Positions 1 to 9,536 of a stretch of 33,940 nt of DNA are shown here, piece by piece. The notes under the pieces are model-generated. The model saw only the letters and a list, made by a program, of their open reading frames with translations. It was not told the origin of the DNA and did no database searches. Source of the stretch: Sphingomonas palustris. GTDB taxonomy: Bacteria > Pseudomonadota > Alphaproteobacteria > Sphingomonadales > Sphingomonadaceae. The translations under genes were made by a program, and so were the position numbers. The stretch spans positions 1 through 33,940 of the forward strand of contig JAMFSI010000154.1 of NCBI GenBank assembly GCA_026225215.1. The letters run 5' to 3'. How positions within the stretch are numbered: the first letter of the stretch is position 1; every line of letters begins with the position of its first letter.

Positions 1-127
1 ACGCTCAATAATGCCATGTCCAACACTCCATGGTCCCCCGCTCAAAGCCAGGGACGTGTTCAAACATGGGTCACTTCTCAGTGGAAATTACCGGCTTCCC
101 CGGGTCACTCCTCAGCGGCAATCAACA
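1..127. mobile_element. Terminal end of an insertion sequence (IS21-like), truncated by the window edge
   Basis: Two tandem copies of a repeat beginning GGGTCACT lie at 68-101 and 102-127, exactly 34 bp apart. They agree at about 20 of the 26 bases compared (GGGTCACT-Y-CTCAG-Y-GG-M-AAT). A weaker GGG-A-C-n3-TTC copy may start at 51. Arrays of short terminal repeats built on a GGGTCA core are typical of IS21-family ends, and such elements finish in CA; the last copy ends CA at 126-127. The RHS reading frame resumes at once beyond 127. No transposase gene is inside the window, so the family is inferred from the terminal repeats only. Confidence 0.5.
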
Positions 128-2490
128 GTCACGAGACTGGTCGGCGGATCGGTCAGGAAATCTGCCAGTTCACCCGATGGGAGCAGCGTCGCATATTGCG
201 CGCTCGAGACTTCCTGGCCTGCTTCATCATACGCATAGACCGTTGCCGCTCCTGCAGGGTCGATCGTTTCTATCAACTGTCCGGCGGCATCATAGACATT
301 CCAACTGCTGCGATCGGCGGAACTGGCAATGTCCGAGGCAGTAGATTGCAGCGTCGACAGGCTGAGATCTGACCTTTGCTCGCTGCTTAACAGCGTCGCG
401 TAGCTTGTCTCGCCGATCATCCGGTCAGCGGCGTCGTAGCGAAAGAGGGTGAGGGCGCCGGTTGGATCGACAGTGGCGACTTTGCGGCCTTCATCATCGT
501 AAATATAGCTTGTGACCCCACCGTCCGGATCGGTGGTGCTGGTCAGCCGGCCCAAGCTGTCATAGGCATAGCTGGTGGTGGCCGTCGGGATGCTGGCATC
601 GCTCCGGGTCACGCTGACAAGATCGCCGGCGAGATCGTAAACCCGTGTCTCGACCAGGCCATTGGCGTAAGTCGTTACGGTCTGATCGAGCGAGTCTTCG
701 AAATTGACGGTCGTGGTCGCATCGTTGAGGTCGACGCTGGAGATGACCCGTCCCAGGCCATCATAGACGTAACTCTCGCCTTGCGATTGACCGTTGACGA
801 TCCGGCTGAGCAGATTGCCGGATTGATCGTAAGTATAGTTGATCTGGCTGTATTCCGATGACCAGGTCCGGCCATTGCCCGAGGAATCGTCGGAGGTGTA
901 GGTCGTCATGCTGGAGATATTGCCGCGAAAATCGTAGGATGTGTCGCTCCTTTCGACGGTGGACATATCGGCGAGGGAACTGACCCAGCTTTCCAGATCC
1001 GATTCCTCCGGCAGATCGGACGGCGAATAGGCGGAGGTCGAGAATCCATCCGAGGTATAGATCAGCGTGCTGATCACCTGGCCGGAAGAATTATATCGGT
1101 ATTCGGTCACGCGCCCTTCGGGGCTGACGGTGAACCGCAGGTTCCCATTCGTATCATAGGTGTTGTAGCTCGTCTCGGCAGCGCCATCGGTCCCGCCTTC
1201 GATCGAACCATATTGGGTCTGCGCCACGATCTCGTTGGCGGCGTTGTAGACGTAACTGGTGGTGTTGCCGAGCAGGTCGGTCTTTGTCAGGACATTGCCT
1301 TGAGTGTCGTAGCTATAGTTGGTGCCGCTAATAGGATCGTCGGTGGTCTGGTTTGCAGCACCATCGAATACCATCGCGGAAAGCAGATTGCCGCTGGTGT
1401 CATAAGTGAATGCCGTGATCTGGGCATCGCCGCCAGATACGGCGGGCGGCGCGGTAATCTGCGTCAAATTGCCATCGGAATCGTAGGCCAGCGTCGTCAC
1501 ATTGCCTTGCGCGTCGGTAACCTCGGTGGCGCCCGTTTCGTATGTCAATTCCGTGGTTTGCGAAACGCCGGAACTCAGTTGCTGAGTCCATGAGGTGATC
1601 CGGTCGTCGTCGTCATACGTGAAGCTGACCTGCGAACCATCGGTTTGCGTGATCGACGAAATCAGGCTGGAGGAACCGACATAGGCGTAGCCCGTCGTGT
1701 AGACATTGCCATCGGCGATACTGTTGTCATCGGGGGAAAGATCGACGGTGACCTGGGTCAGGCGATTGTCGTCATCATAGCTATAGTAAGTGCGGGTGAG
1801 GCTTGAGCCGTCAGCGGTATGGGTGACCAACTCGCTGAGATTGCTGCTCGAATAGACTAGCGAAATATACTCGCCATCAGCGGTGGTAACCTGGGTAATC
1901 AGATTGCCGGTGTAGCTGTAAGTCAGGCTGTTATCGTCGCGATCGGTGCGTGATACGACCTGATAAGGACCGCCGTCGGTAAGCTGGTCGTACAGCTCGG
2001 TGATTCCGGTCGAGCCCTCGTGCCAGGTCCATGCCGAACCCAAGGAGTCGAAGGTCAAACTGTCATCCGCGCCCGAGCTTTCCTTCGCCGTATAAGCGCC
2101 GGTCGATCCATCGGCATTGGTGAAGCCGGCATTCCAGGTGTAAGTGACGATGCTCCCGTCCCAGCCGAGGCGCTGTATAGTAGACCCTACAGTATCAAGC
2201 GTACCGGTGAGGTTGAGAACCTGTGCGCCTTGGATCTGCCAACCATTATTGGTGTTGCCGCCATCGAGCAGGCCGAGCGAATTATAGGTCGAATTGATCG
2301 TGGCATTGAGGCCGGTGCCGATCAGCATCTGATCGGTGTTCGACACAATCAGGTTGCCAGTCTCCGCGTTGACGGTGACGTTTTCTCCAGCTTGGCCCTG
2401 CGCCGCAGTACCTAGCGTGCCTCCAGCGCCCAGTAGCAACGCGGATGTCCGCTCAACACCCAGACCTGCACCAGTGATCACTTGAACCAT
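112..2490 (-). pseudogene. RHS/YD-repeat protein, 3' end truncated by the insertion sequence
   Basis: A 792-residue product made of tandem YD-type repeats of the form Y-D-x-x-G-N/R-L/V, seen through most of its length after roughly residue 200. Such repeats form the hollow shell of RHS/teneurin-like surface or toxin-delivery proteins. The start at 2490 (residues MVQVITGAG) has a GAGG ribosome-binding site 8 bases upstream; the frame is open 20 codons further but without such a site. No obvious Sec signal is seen. The frame runs out of the repeat region into the IS end: the final residues VDCR and the stop come from IS sequence. The usual RHS core closure and variable C-terminal toxin domain are therefore missing. 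Whether the shell fragment is still made is unknown. GC content appears lower than in neighbouring genes, as is common for RHS genes. Confidence 0.8.
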
Positions 2491-2807
2491 TGTCACACCT
2501 CGGTTTTGTGGGCGTGACTCACATCGAGTTCGTCTGCCCCGTCCCGGCAATCAAGGCGCTCAAAGGAAGGGGTTCCAATCGATCCCCAACTCAAGGTCTT
2601 GCTTGCTTAGAATGACAGTCTGAGGGTTCGCGGCTCAGTTTAGTGGAAATGCGTTTCGCCCGGCAAGGCGTGCTAATCCAGCGACGAAACGAGTGCAGCG
2701 AAATGAACTGCAAATCTCATTTTGGGCTGAGCTTGCAGGCGATATTGTCGCTTTGTTTGGCGCAATGCCGCTCTTGTTTTTAGGAAGTCAGGGGCCACAT
2801 CGCCCCC
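2491..2807. other. Intergenic region between divergent genes
   Basis: This 317-bp gap separates the RHS gene (minus) from the flavin oxidoreductase gene (plus). I see no convincing ORF, RNA or strong promoter. A weak candidate TTGGCG, 16 bases, TTTAGG lies just upstream of the oxidoreductase start. Confidence 0.4.
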
Positions 2808-3818
2808 ATGACCAAGCTCTCCTTTCTCGATCTCGTCCCTATCCTCGAAGGCGGTACGATCGGAACCGCGCTGGCCAATGCCCGCGACATCGCCGCGCAT
2901 TGCGAGGCGCTGGGGTTCGAGCGCTATTGGGTGGCGGAGCATCATGGCATGCCGGGGGTGGGCGCGGCGGCAACCAGCGTGGTGCTCGCCCATATCGGCG
3001 CGGCGACGCGGACCATGCGGATCGGGGCGGGCGGGATCATGCTGCCCAATCACGCGCCTTTGCAGATCGCCGAGCAGTTCGGCACGCTCGATGCGCTCTA
3101 TCCGGGCCGGGTCGATCTTGGGCTGGGACGGGCGCCGGGCTCGGACGGGCGCGTCGCTTATGCGTTGCGGCGCACGCTCAATAGTTCGCCGGACAATTTC
3201 GTGCAGGATGTGCTGGAATTGCAGGGCTATTTTGGCGGCAGCGATCGGGCCGGGTTCACCGCCGTACCCGGTGCGGGTGCGGATGTAGGTTTGTGGATTC
3301 TGGGTTCGAGCACCTTTGGCGCGCAAGTCGCGGCCGCGCTCGGGCTGCCTTTCGGCTTTGCCTCGCATTTCGCGCCGCAGATGATGGATCAGGCGCTGGC
3401 GATCTATCGCGCGCAGTTTCGGCCCTCGGCGGTGCTGGCGCGGCCGCATGCGATGGTCGGCTTCAATGTCTTTGCGGCGGATAGCGATGACGAAGCGCGG
3501 CTGCTGGCGACCTCGATGCAGCAGGCCTTTGTCGCGCTGCGGACCGGCGCTGTCGGCGGTGGCTTTCGTCCGCCGGTGCCGGGCTATTACGAGAGCCTGC
3601 CCGCGCCGGTGCAACAGATGCTCGATGAGACGATGACTTGCGCTGCCATCGGCACGCGCGAGGTGGTGGCTGAGCGGTTAGGTGCGATCATCGCGCGGAC
3701 GCAGGCGGATGAGGTGATCGTGACCGGCCAGATTTACGACCATATCGCGCGCAAGCGGAGCATCGCCATTGCGGTGGAAGCTATGGCGCTGGTGGGGGCA
3801 GAAACGGTATCAGGCTGA
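2808..3818 (+). CDS. LLM-class (luciferase-like) flavin-dependent oxidoreductase
   Basis: This 336-residue protein has the bacterial-luciferase TIM-barrel pattern of F420/FMN-dependent monooxygenases. Visible family motifs are YWVAEHHG (40-47), [12 protein letters not shown] (71-82), an AEQFGTLD stretch (88-95) and GLGRAPGSD (105-113), all typical of the MsnO8-like group of LLM oxidoreductases. It probably uses reduced FMN and oxygen on an unknown small substrate in the cytoplasm. It stands alone, transcribed toward cmk and separated from it by a palindromic repeat. Family membership is clear; the substrate is not. Confidence 0.9.
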   Translation: MTKLSFLDLVPILEGGTIGTALANARDIAAHCEALGFERYWVAEHHGMPGVGAAATSVVLAHIGAATRTMRIGAGGIMLPNHAPLQIAEQFGTLDALYPGRVDLGLGRAPGSDGRVAYALRRTLNSSPDNFVQDVLELQGYFGGSDRAGFTAVPGAGADVGLWILGSSTFGAQVAAALGLPFGFASHFAPQMMDQALAIYRAQFRPSAVLARPHAMVGFNVFAADSDDEARLLATSMQQAFVALRTGAVGGGFRPPVPGYYESLPAPVQQMLDETMTCAAIGTREVVAERLGAIIARTQADEVIVTGQIYDHIARKRSIAIAVEAMALVGAETVSG

Positions 3819-3826
3819 CCTTGACT

Positions 3827-3919
3827 CCGTCCGTGCTGAGCTTGTCGAAGCACTGTCCTTCTTCGTTCCCGCAACGGTAGAAAAGAAAAGCAGTCCTTCG
3901 ACGAGCTCAGGACGGACGG
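3827..3919. repeat. REP-like inverted repeat, copy A
   Basis: Arms 3827-3855 and 3891-3919 are complementary at 26 of 29 positions, around a 35-base AG/T-rich centre that pairs further. The core is CTGAGCTTGTCGAAG. It lies between the convergent 3' ends of the flavin oxidoreductase gene and cmk, where it could also act as a bidirectional terminator. Copies B (10870) and C (13261) share the core. Confidence 0.85.
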
Positions 3920-3941
3920 GGAGGGGACACGCTTGTTATAA

Positions 3942-4565
3942 TTACGCTGGTATGAGGCGCTCCACCAACGCGATCGCCGCGGTAATCGCGGCATCGCGGT
4001 CCAAATCCGAGGTTTCCAGTAACGCTGCGTCGGGCGCCGCCACCAATGGCGCATCGGCGCGGTTGCGGTCACGGGCATCGCGCGCGGCAAGATCGGCTTC
4101 GATATCCACCAACGAGACGGCACGCCCGGCATTCTGCATTTCCAGAAAACGCCGCAAGGCTCGGGCAGGCACACTGGCGGTGATGAACAGCTTGGCCTCG
4201 GCTTCCGGCGCGATCACCGTGCCGATATCGCGGCCATCGAGCACCGCGCCGCCAGGCTGGAGCGCGAAGGCGCGTTGACGATCGTACAGCGCACTGCGGA
4301 CCGCCGGATGAATGGAAACGCGGCTGGCCAAGCCACCGCTGGCCTCGCTGCGCAATTCGGGCTCGGCGAGCAGCGCATCGGCAAAGGCGCAACCGGCCAG
4401 CGCATCTTCGGGGCTGTCGGGATCGCCTCCATTCAACGCCACTTGGCGACCGACGGCGCGGTACAGCAACCCCGTATCCAGGTGGGGGAGCCGGTAATGC
4501 GCGGCCAGCGCTTGTGCTATGGTGCCCTTGCCCGAGGCGGTGGGGCCATCGACGGCGATGATCAT
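3942..4565 (-). CDS. cmk: Cytidylate kinase
   Basis: This 207-residue (d)CMP kinase phosphorylates CMP and dCMP with ATP in pyrimidine nucleotide metabolism. The P-loop GPTASGKGT is at 7-15, the LDTGLLYR segment that contacts nucleotide at 29-36, and the DGRDIGTVI motif at 110-118. Length is near the family norm. It is the last gene of a minus-strand run; its start overlaps the stop of the small membrane-protein gene by 4 bases, so translational coupling is likely. In many alphaproteobacteria rpsA follows cmk. Here it does not: a convergent oxidoreductase gene and a repeat lie there instead. Confidence 0.96.
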   Translation of the reverse strand: MIIAVDGPTASGKGTIAQALAAHYRLPHLDTGLLYRAVGRQVALNGGDPDSPEDALAGCAFADALLAEPELRSEASGGLASRVSIHPAVRSALYDRQRAFALQPGGAVLDGRDIGTVIAPEAEAKLFITASVPARALRRFLEMQNAGRAVSLVDIEADLAARDARDRNRADAPLVAAPDAALLETSDLDRDAAITAAIALVERLIPA

Positions 4566-4831
4566 CGAGAATTCGGACCTGTGTTTCGCGCCGCCTTGAT
4601 CAACCCCCAGATCGCGATGGCGGCCCAGAAGCCCTCCAGAACCAGCGAGGCTGGGTTGGTATTGACCAGCAGCGACACCGTCAGCAGCGCCGCGCCCGCC
4701 AGGTTGACGCCATGCTGGATCAAGGGATTGGGGGCCTTGTGGCCGGTGATATAGGCATAAGCGCCGATGATGCAGGCCATGCCGGCAAACCCGGCGATAT
4801 TGGCGGCCAGCGGCGGAATGGCGACGATCAT
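4562..4831 (-). CDS. Small integral membrane protein, CBU_0592-like
   Basis: An 89-residue hydrophobic protein with three likely transmembrane helices (about 8-28, 41-57 and 62-82). The pattern of [19 protein letters not shown] followed by a helix and a C-terminal [12 protein letters not shown] resembles the CBU_0592-like family of small membrane proteins; this assignment is from memory of the pattern. Function is unknown. It overlaps aroA upstream by 4 bases and cmk downstream by 4 bases, so it is embedded in, and probably translated with, a housekeeping operon. Confidence 0.8.
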   Translation of the reverse strand: MIVAIPPLAANIAGFAGMACIIGAYAYITGHKAPNPLIQHGVNLAGAALLTVSLLVNTNPASLVLEGFWAAIAIWGLIKAARNTGPNSR

Positions 4832-6189
4832 TCTGCCGGGCTCAAGCTGTCCAACATCGCCTGGAAGTTCGGAAAACTGGTGGCGATCGGGCTAGTGTCG
4901 TCCACATCGACTCCAGCGCGACTGGCGAGACCGGCTATCGCCATGCTCATGGCGATGCGGTGATCGAGATGCGTGGCGATGGGGGCATTGGCACCGCCGG
5001 GCAGAGGATCGCCGCCGGTGCCATCGATGATGAGCCCGTCCGGGGTTTCGGTCACGCGCGCGCCCACGGCTTTGAGCGCGGTGGCCATCACCGCCAGTCG
5101 GTCCGATTCCTTGACACGCAGCTCGTCGAGGCCGCTGGTGATGGTGCGACCCTGGGCCAGCGCGGCGGCGACGAACAGGACCGGGAATTCATCGATCATG
5201 CTGGGCGCCACCGCCGGATCGACATCGATCCCGGTAAGAGCGGAATGCCGCACATGCAGATCGGCTACCGGCTCGCCGCCCACTTCGCGCGGGTTCATCG
5301 ACTCGATCGCGCCGCCCATCGCTCGCAGCACCTCGACCAATCCGGCGCGGGTGGGGTTAAGGCCGACGTTCTCGATGATAACGTCGCTGCCCGGCACCAG
5401 CAGTGCGGCGACGATGAAGAAGGCAGCAGACGACGGATCGCCGGGGACATCGATGATCTGCGGGCGCAGTTCGGCCTCGCCGCGAATGCGGATGATGCGA
5501 GTGCCGTCCGATTCGTGTTCGACCGTGAGTTCGGCGCCGAAGCCGGCCAGCATGCGTTCGGAATGATCGCGGGTGGGCACCGGCTCGATCACCGTGGTGA
5601 TACCGGCCGTGTTCAACCCCGCCAGCAACACCGCGCTTTTGACTTGCGCCGAGGCCACCGGCAGTCGGTAAGTGATCGGCACCGAAGGCGCGGCACCGCG
5701 CAGCATCAGCGGCAGTCGACCACCGGGCGAGGCGGTGATATCGGCGCCCATCTCGGACAGCGGCTCGATCACCCGGCCCATGGGGCGCTTCGACAGGCTG
5801 GCGTCGCCGGTGAAAGTCGCGGTGATGGCGTGACTGGCGATCCATCCCATCAGCAGCCGGGTCGAGGTGCCCGAATTGCCCATGTCCAGCGCCGACTGCG
5901 GTTGCAGCAAGGCGCCGACGCCCACGCCATGCACGCGCCATTCGCCATTCTGGCTGCGCTCGATGTCGGCGCCCATCGCCCGCATCGCTGCCGCTGTGGC
6001 CATGACGTCTTCGCCTTCGAGCAGGCCGGAAATGCGGCTCTCGCCCACAGCCAAGGCCGACAACATCAGCGCACGGTGGCTGATCGATTTGTCGCCGGGC
6101 ACGCGGATGGTGCCGGCGAGCGGCCCGGTGGGCAAGAACCGACGTGGCCGCTTGGTGGTATCGGGGTGAGATGGATCAGACGTTGACAC
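4828..6189 (-). CDS. aroA: 3-phosphoshikimate 1-carboxyvinyltransferase (EPSP synthase), class II
   Basis: A 453-residue enzyme joining shikimate-3-phosphate and phosphoenolpyruvate in the shikimate pathway. Motifs are [10 protein letters not shown] (31-40), GNSGTSTR (104-111), [30 protein letters not shown], a [11 protein letters not shown] stretch, ELRVKESDR and [10 protein letters not shown]. The wording follows the class II (Agrobacterium CP4-like) lineage closely. The CP4 alanine linked with glyphosate tolerance (NAAT) is glycine 107 here (NSGT). The start at 6189 is GTG with no strong ribosome-binding site, so the first 15-20 residues are uncertain. It heads the operon with the small membrane protein and cmk, and is divergent from the TIGR02300 gene. 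Confidence 0.96.
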   Translation of the reverse strand: MSTSDPSHPDTTKRPRRFLPTGPLAGTIRVPGDKSISHRALMLSALAVGESRISGLLEGEDVMATAAAMRAMGADIERSQNGEWRVHGVGVGALLQPQSALDMGNSGTSTRLLMGWIASHAITATFTGDASLSKRPMGRVIEPLSEMGADITASPGGRLPLMLRGAAPSVPITYRLPVASAQVKSAVLLAGLNTAGITTVIEPVPTRDHSERMLAGFGAELTVEHESDGTRIIRIRGEAELRPQIIDVPGDPSSAAFFIVAALLVPGSDVIIENVGLNPTRAGLVEVLRAMGGAIESMNPREVGGEPVADLHVRHSALTGIDVDPAVAPSMIDEFPVLFVAAALAQGRTITSGLDELRVKESDRLAVMATALKAVGARVTETPDGLIIDGTGGDPLPGGANAPIATHLDHRIAMSMAIAGLASRAGVDVDDTSPIATSFPNFQAMLDSLSPAE

Positions 6190-6359
6190 GAAAAGGCGGC
6201 GCTTTCATCGGAGCAGAGGGTCGGCGGATGCGCGCGGCTTTTGACAGCGCTCTTGCGCTATGGCAAGGCGCGCCGCTCCGCGTCTGGCGCAAGCCGCAGC
6301 CGTTTCATATATTGCAATTCGGCGCACCGCGTGACGGTGCGTCTCAGCGAGGAATTACC

Positions 6360-6680
6360 ATGGTCAAGCCTGAATGGGGCGCCAAGCACGGCTGCCCGAA
6401 ATGCGGCACCCGCTTTTACGATCTCGGCAAGAGCGATCCGATCACTTGCATCGAATGCGGCTATGTCTGGAATGCCGATCCGGTGCTGAAGTCGAAGCAG
6501 CCGATCCCTTATGAAGAAGTCCAGAAGGCTAAGGTTGTCGAAGTGGTCGATGGCGATCTCGCTGAAGAGGATATCGACATCGACGATGACGGCGATTCGC
6601 CCGACAATGATGTCGATCTCGGCGGCGACGAAGATCTCGGCGTGCCCGGCCACGATGATGGCGATGCCCACGAGATGTGA
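6360..6680 (+). CDS. TIGR02300 family zinc-ribbon protein
   Basis: This 106-residue protein has an N-terminal zinc-ribbon-like fold with C12-x2-C15 and C30-x2-C33, and a strongly acidic Asp/Glu tail from about residue 65. This is the layout of TIGR02300, an alphaproteobacterial family of unknown function. The start at 6360 is preceded by GAGGAA at a good distance; the frame stays open upstream to 6144, but that part overlaps the aroA start and has no family resemblance. The acidic tail suggests binding to a basic partner, which is only inference. Confidence 0.92.
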   Translation: MVKPEWGAKHGCPKCGTRFYDLGKSDPITCIECGYVWNADPVLKSKQPIPYEEVQKAKVVEVVDGDLAEEDIDIDDDGDSPDNDVDLGGDEDLGVPGHDDGDAHEM

Positions 6681-6735
6681 TTTGTTACGCGCGCTTCGCC
6701 GTGGTTTCTGGCGACGAAGCGTGCAAATTCCCCTC

Positions 6736-6764
6736 TTGCCAAGCCGGAATCGCGCTACTAGAGG
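6736..6764 (+). promoter_or_regulatory. Candidate promoter of tRNA-Ala
   Basis: TTGCCA (6736-6741), a 17-base spacer and TAGAGG (6759-6764) lie about 60 bases before the tRNA. A GC-rich stretch follows the -10, as is common for stable-RNA promoters. Pattern match only. Confidence 0.4.
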
Positions 6765-6826
6765 GCGTTCCTCCCGCGATAGCGGGGAAGAGGCTGGCTC
6801 GCGAGGGCTGGCTTCATGAATGGCAC

Positions 6827-6902
6827 GGGGCCTTAGCTCAGCTGGGAGAGCGCCTGCATGGCATGCAGGAGGTCAGCGGTTCGATCCCGCTAGGCTCCAC
6901 CA
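6827..6902 (+). tRNA. tRNA-Ala (anticodon GGC)
   Basis: A 76-base cloverleaf: acceptor GGGGCCT pairs with AGGCTCC (one G-U), D stem GCTC/GAGC, anticodon stem CCTGC/GCAGG around the loop ATGGCAT (anticodon GGC), T stem AGCGG/CCGCT with TTCGATC loop, and encoded ACCA at 6899-6902. It lies between the TIGR02300 gene and ffh. Confidence 0.97.
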
Positions 6903-7049
6903 TTCATACTATTGGTTTCGCCTGATGGCGGCGCGCTGGCTGACGAGGTTTCGTCCGCCGGCGTTTTTGCCTTGGCGTTTTGGTGCTACACTGGTCGGCG
7001 AGGTTTCGCTCATCGGTGTTTTCGGTGCGACTTGGCGTGACGGAGTTGA

Positions 7050-8531
7050 ATGATCATGTTCGATAGTCTGTCTGACCGGCTCGGCGGCGTCTTCGACAAG
7101 CTGCGTGGGCGGGGTGCGCTGCAGGAGCAGGACGTCCGCGACGCCATGCGCGAAGTGCGCGTGGCCTTGCTGGAGGCCGACGTCGCCCTGCCGGTCGTGC
7201 GCCGCTTCATCGATCAGGTGACCGAGCTGGCGGTCGGCCAGAGCGTGCTGAAATCGGTGACGCCGGGCCAGCAGGTGGTCAAGATCGTCAATGATGCGCT
7301 GGTCGAGATGCTCGGCGGTGCCGAGACGGTCGGCCTCGATCTCGCCGCGACGCCGCCGGTGGTGATCATGATGGTCGGCCTGCAAGGCTCGGGCAAGACC
7401 ACGACGACTGCCAAGCTCGGCAAGCTGCTTAAGGAGCAGCAGGGCAAGAAAGTGATGATGGCGTCGCTCGACGTAAATCGTCCCGCCGCGCAGGAACAAT
7501 TGAAGGTGCTGGGCGAGCAGGTCGGCGTCGCCACCCTGCCGATCATCGCCGGACAAACCCCTACCGACATCGCTGCGCGCGCGCTGCACTCCGCCAAATT
7601 GCAGGCAGTGGATGTGCTGCTGTTGGATACGGCGGGCCGTCTGCATGTCGATCAGCAGCTGATGGACGAGATGAAGGCAGTGGCCGCCATCGCCGATCCG
7701 CGCGAGGCGCTGCTGGTCGTCGATGCGCTGACCGGGCAGGACGCGGTCAATGTCGCGCAGAGCTTCTCCGGCCAGATCGCACTGACCGGTGTGGTGCTGA
7801 CCCGGATGGATGGCGATGCGCGCGGCGGCGCGGCGCTGTCGATGCGCGCGGTCACCGGCAAGCCGATCAAATTCGCGGGCACCGGCGAAAAGCTCGACGC
7901 GATCGAGCCGTTCCATCCCGGGCGGGTCGCCGGGCGCATCCTCGGCATGGGCGATGTCGTCAGCCTCGTCGAAAAGGCGGCGGCAGCGGTCAATGCGGAT
8001 GACGCCGAGCGGCTCGCCCAGCGTATGGCCAAGGGTCAGTTCGATATGAACGATCTGCGCGCGCAACTGCGCCAGATGCAGAGCATGGGCGGACTGGGGA
8101 TGCTCGCGGGCATGATGCCCGGCATGAAGAAAGCCAAGGCGGCGATGGCGCAGTCGGGCATGGATGACCGGGTGCTGCTGCGCATGGATGCGATCATCGG
8201 CTCGATGACCCCCAAGGAACGCGCCAAACCCGATCTGCTCAATGCCAAGCGCAAGATCCGCGTCGCCAAGGGTTCGGGCACGCAAGTGCAGGACATCAAC
8301 AAGCTCATCAAGATGCACCAGGAAATGGAGCGGGCGATGAAGCAGATCAAGAAGATGGGCGGGCTCAAGGGTCTGGCGGCGATGTTCGGCAAGGGCGGCA
8401 TGGGCGCGGCGATGCCCGGTATCGGCGGCGACATGGGCATGGGCGGTGGCCCCGCTGGCCTGGGCGGGCTTAGTGGTGGCGGACTGCCCGGTCTAGGTGG
8501 TCCTGATCTTTCCAAGTTTTTGAAGAAATAA
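7050..8531 (+). CDS. ffh: Signal recognition particle protein Ffh (SRP54)
   Basis: A 493-residue SRP GTPase that binds signal peptides of nascent membrane proteins and delivers ribosomes to FtsY. The N-terminal helical bundle is followed by the GTPase G domain: G1 GLQGSGKTTT (110-119), DTAGR (193-197) and TRMDG (251-255). The C-terminal M domain is rich in methionine (MQSMGGLGMLAGMMPGM) and ends in a Gly/Met-rich tail. Starts at 7050 and 7056 (MFDSLSDRL) are both possible; the second matches usual Ffh beginnings better. rpsP follows 31 bp downstream, so the two may share a transcript. Confidence 0.98.
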   Translation: MIMFDSLSDRLGGVFDKLRGRGALQEQDVRDAMREVRVALLEADVALPVVRRFIDQVTELAVGQSVLKSVTPGQQVVKIVNDALVEMLGGAETVGLDLAATPPVVIMMVGLQGSGKTTTTAKLGKLLKEQQGKKVMMASLDVNRPAAQEQLKVLGEQVGVATLPIIAGQTPTDIAARALHSAKLQAVDVLLLDTAGRLHVDQQLMDEMKAVAAIADPREALLVVDALTGQDAVNVAQSFSGQIALTGVVLTRMDGDARGGAALSMRAVTGKPIKFAGTGEKLDAIEPFHPGRVAGRILGMGDVVSLVEKAAAAVNADDAERLAQRMAKGQFDMNDLRAQLRQMQSMGGLGMLAGMMPGMKKAKAAMAQSGMDDRVLLRMDAIIGSMTPKERAKPDLLNAKRKIRVAKGSGTQVQDINKLIKMHQEMERAMKQIKKMGGLKGLAAMFGKGGMGAAMPGIGGDMGMGGGPAGLGGLSGGGLPGLGGPDLSKFLKK

Positions 8532-8562
8532 TTCTAAATAATTGTATGAAAGGTAAAATCTA

Positions 8563-9039
8563 ATGTCAGTAGCTATTCGTCTGTCGCGTGGTGGTTCCAA
8601 GAAGCGCCCCTATTACAAGGTTGTGGTTTCCAACAGCCGCAGCCCGCGCGACGGCAAGTATCTCGAGCAGGTCGGCACGTATAATCCGCTGCTGGCCAAG
8701 GACGACGTCGCCCGCGTGCGCCTGATCGAGGACCGCGTGCGTTACTGGATCGGCGTCGGCGCGCAGCCGACCGATCGCGTCGCTCGCATGCTCGACAAGG
8801 CCGGGATCAAGGAGCGCGCACCGACGAACAACCCGCAAGCCGGTGAGCCGGGCAAGAAGGCCAAGGAACGCGCTGAAGATAAGGCCTCGAAGCTCGCCGA
8901 AGCTGCTGAAGCCGCTGCCGCTGCTGCTGCCGCCCCGGTCGAGGAAGCCGCGCCTGAGGTCGAAGCTGCTCCTGAGGCGGAAGCTGCGCCCGAAGCTGCT
9001 GCTCCTGAAGCTGCCGCTGAAGAACAGGCCGAGGGCTGA
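8563..9039 (+). CDS. rpsP: 30S ribosomal protein S16 with long Ala/Glu-rich C-terminal extension
   Basis: The first about 80 residues are a standard S16 ([19 protein letters not shown], then [16 protein letters not shown]), which binds 16S rRNA in the 30S body. The product is 158 residues long because of a low-complexity tail from about residue 85, built of Lys/Glu then Ala/Glu/Pro repeats ([18 protein letters not shown]). Bacterial S16 is usually 80-100 residues, though tails of this sort occur in alphaproteobacteria. First gene of the rpsP-rimM-trmD-rplS group; rimM starts 5 bp after the stop. Confidence 0.98.
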   Translation: MSVAIRLSRGGSKKRPYYKVVVSNSRSPRDGKYLEQVGTYNPLLAKDDVARVRLIEDRVRYWIGVGAQPTDRVARMLDKAGIKERAPTNNPQAGEPGKKAKERAEDKASKLAEAAEAAAAAAAAPVEEAAPEVEAAPEAEAAPEAAAPEAAAEEQAEG

Positions 9040-9044
9040 TTTCC

Positions 9045-9536
9045 TTGGCCGTGGACCGGCCCGTAACCCTGGCGGCGATTATCGGCGCCCATGGGATCGC
9101 GGGCGAGGTTCGCCTGAAACTGTTCGGGGAAGGCGTGGCGGCGCTCAAATGCTACCGCGCCTTCAACGATGGCAAGCTGACCGTGGAAAAGCTGCGCGAT
9201 GACGGCAAGGGCGGGGCTATCGCTCGCTTTGCCGAAGTTGGTGATCGCAACGCTGCCGAAGCGCTGCGCGGCACCGCGCTCACCGTGTCCCGCAGCGAGC
9301 TGCCGCCGCTGGCCGAGGGTGAATATTATTACGCCGATCTGATTGGCCTGCCCGCCGTGTCCAGCGACGGTCGGGCGTTGGGGCGATGTGTTGCAGTCGA
9401 GAATTACGGCGCCGGCGATGTGCTGGAAATCGAAGCTGCCGACGGCAAGCGCTTCATGGTGCCGATGCGGCTGGAGGCCGTGCCCGAGTGGGATGCGGTG
9501 CGGCTGGTGATTGACGCGGCTTATGTGGAACCATGA
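9045..9536 (+). CDS. rimM: Ribosome maturation factor RimM
   Basis: A 163-residue protein needed for 30S maturation around the 16S rRNA 3' domain; it binds S19. The N-terminal RimM domain opens with [18 protein letters not shown] (8-25) and the C-terminal half is a PRC-barrel ([11 protein letters not shown] then FMVPM). The start is TTG at 9045, chosen because it lies just after the rpsP stop; a GTG two codons later is an alternative. Its stop overlaps the trmD start by 4 bases. Confidence 0.96.
   Translation: MAVDRPVTLAAIIGAHGIAGEVRLKLFGEGVAALKCYRAFNDGKLTVEKLRDDGKGGAIARFAEVGDRNAAEALRGTALTVSRSELPPLAEGEYYYADLIGLPAVSSDGRALGRCVAVENYGAGDVLEIEAADGKRFMVPMRLEAVPEWDAVRLVIDAAYVEP

Noticed and set aside
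1200..2100. Possible tandem DNA repeat or CRISPR-like array within the RHS gene
   Set aside because: The periodicity comes from degenerate YD-repeat codons; units are neither identical nor separated by unique spacers.
2673..3614. 313-codon open frame on the minus strand
   Set aside because: Antisense to the flavin oxidoreductase; Arg/His-rich composition typical of a shadow frame in GC-rich DNA, no family resemblance.
4960..6186. 408-codon open frame on the plus strand
   Set aside because: Antisense to aroA, whose motifs are beyond doubt; His/Gln/Arg-rich shadow.
7010..7055. Promoter for ffh
   Set aside because: A TACACT at 6987 lacks a correctly spaced -35 box, so no call was made.
6909..8318. 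469-codon open frame on the minus strand
   Set aside because: Antisense to ffh; lacks any recognisable domain.
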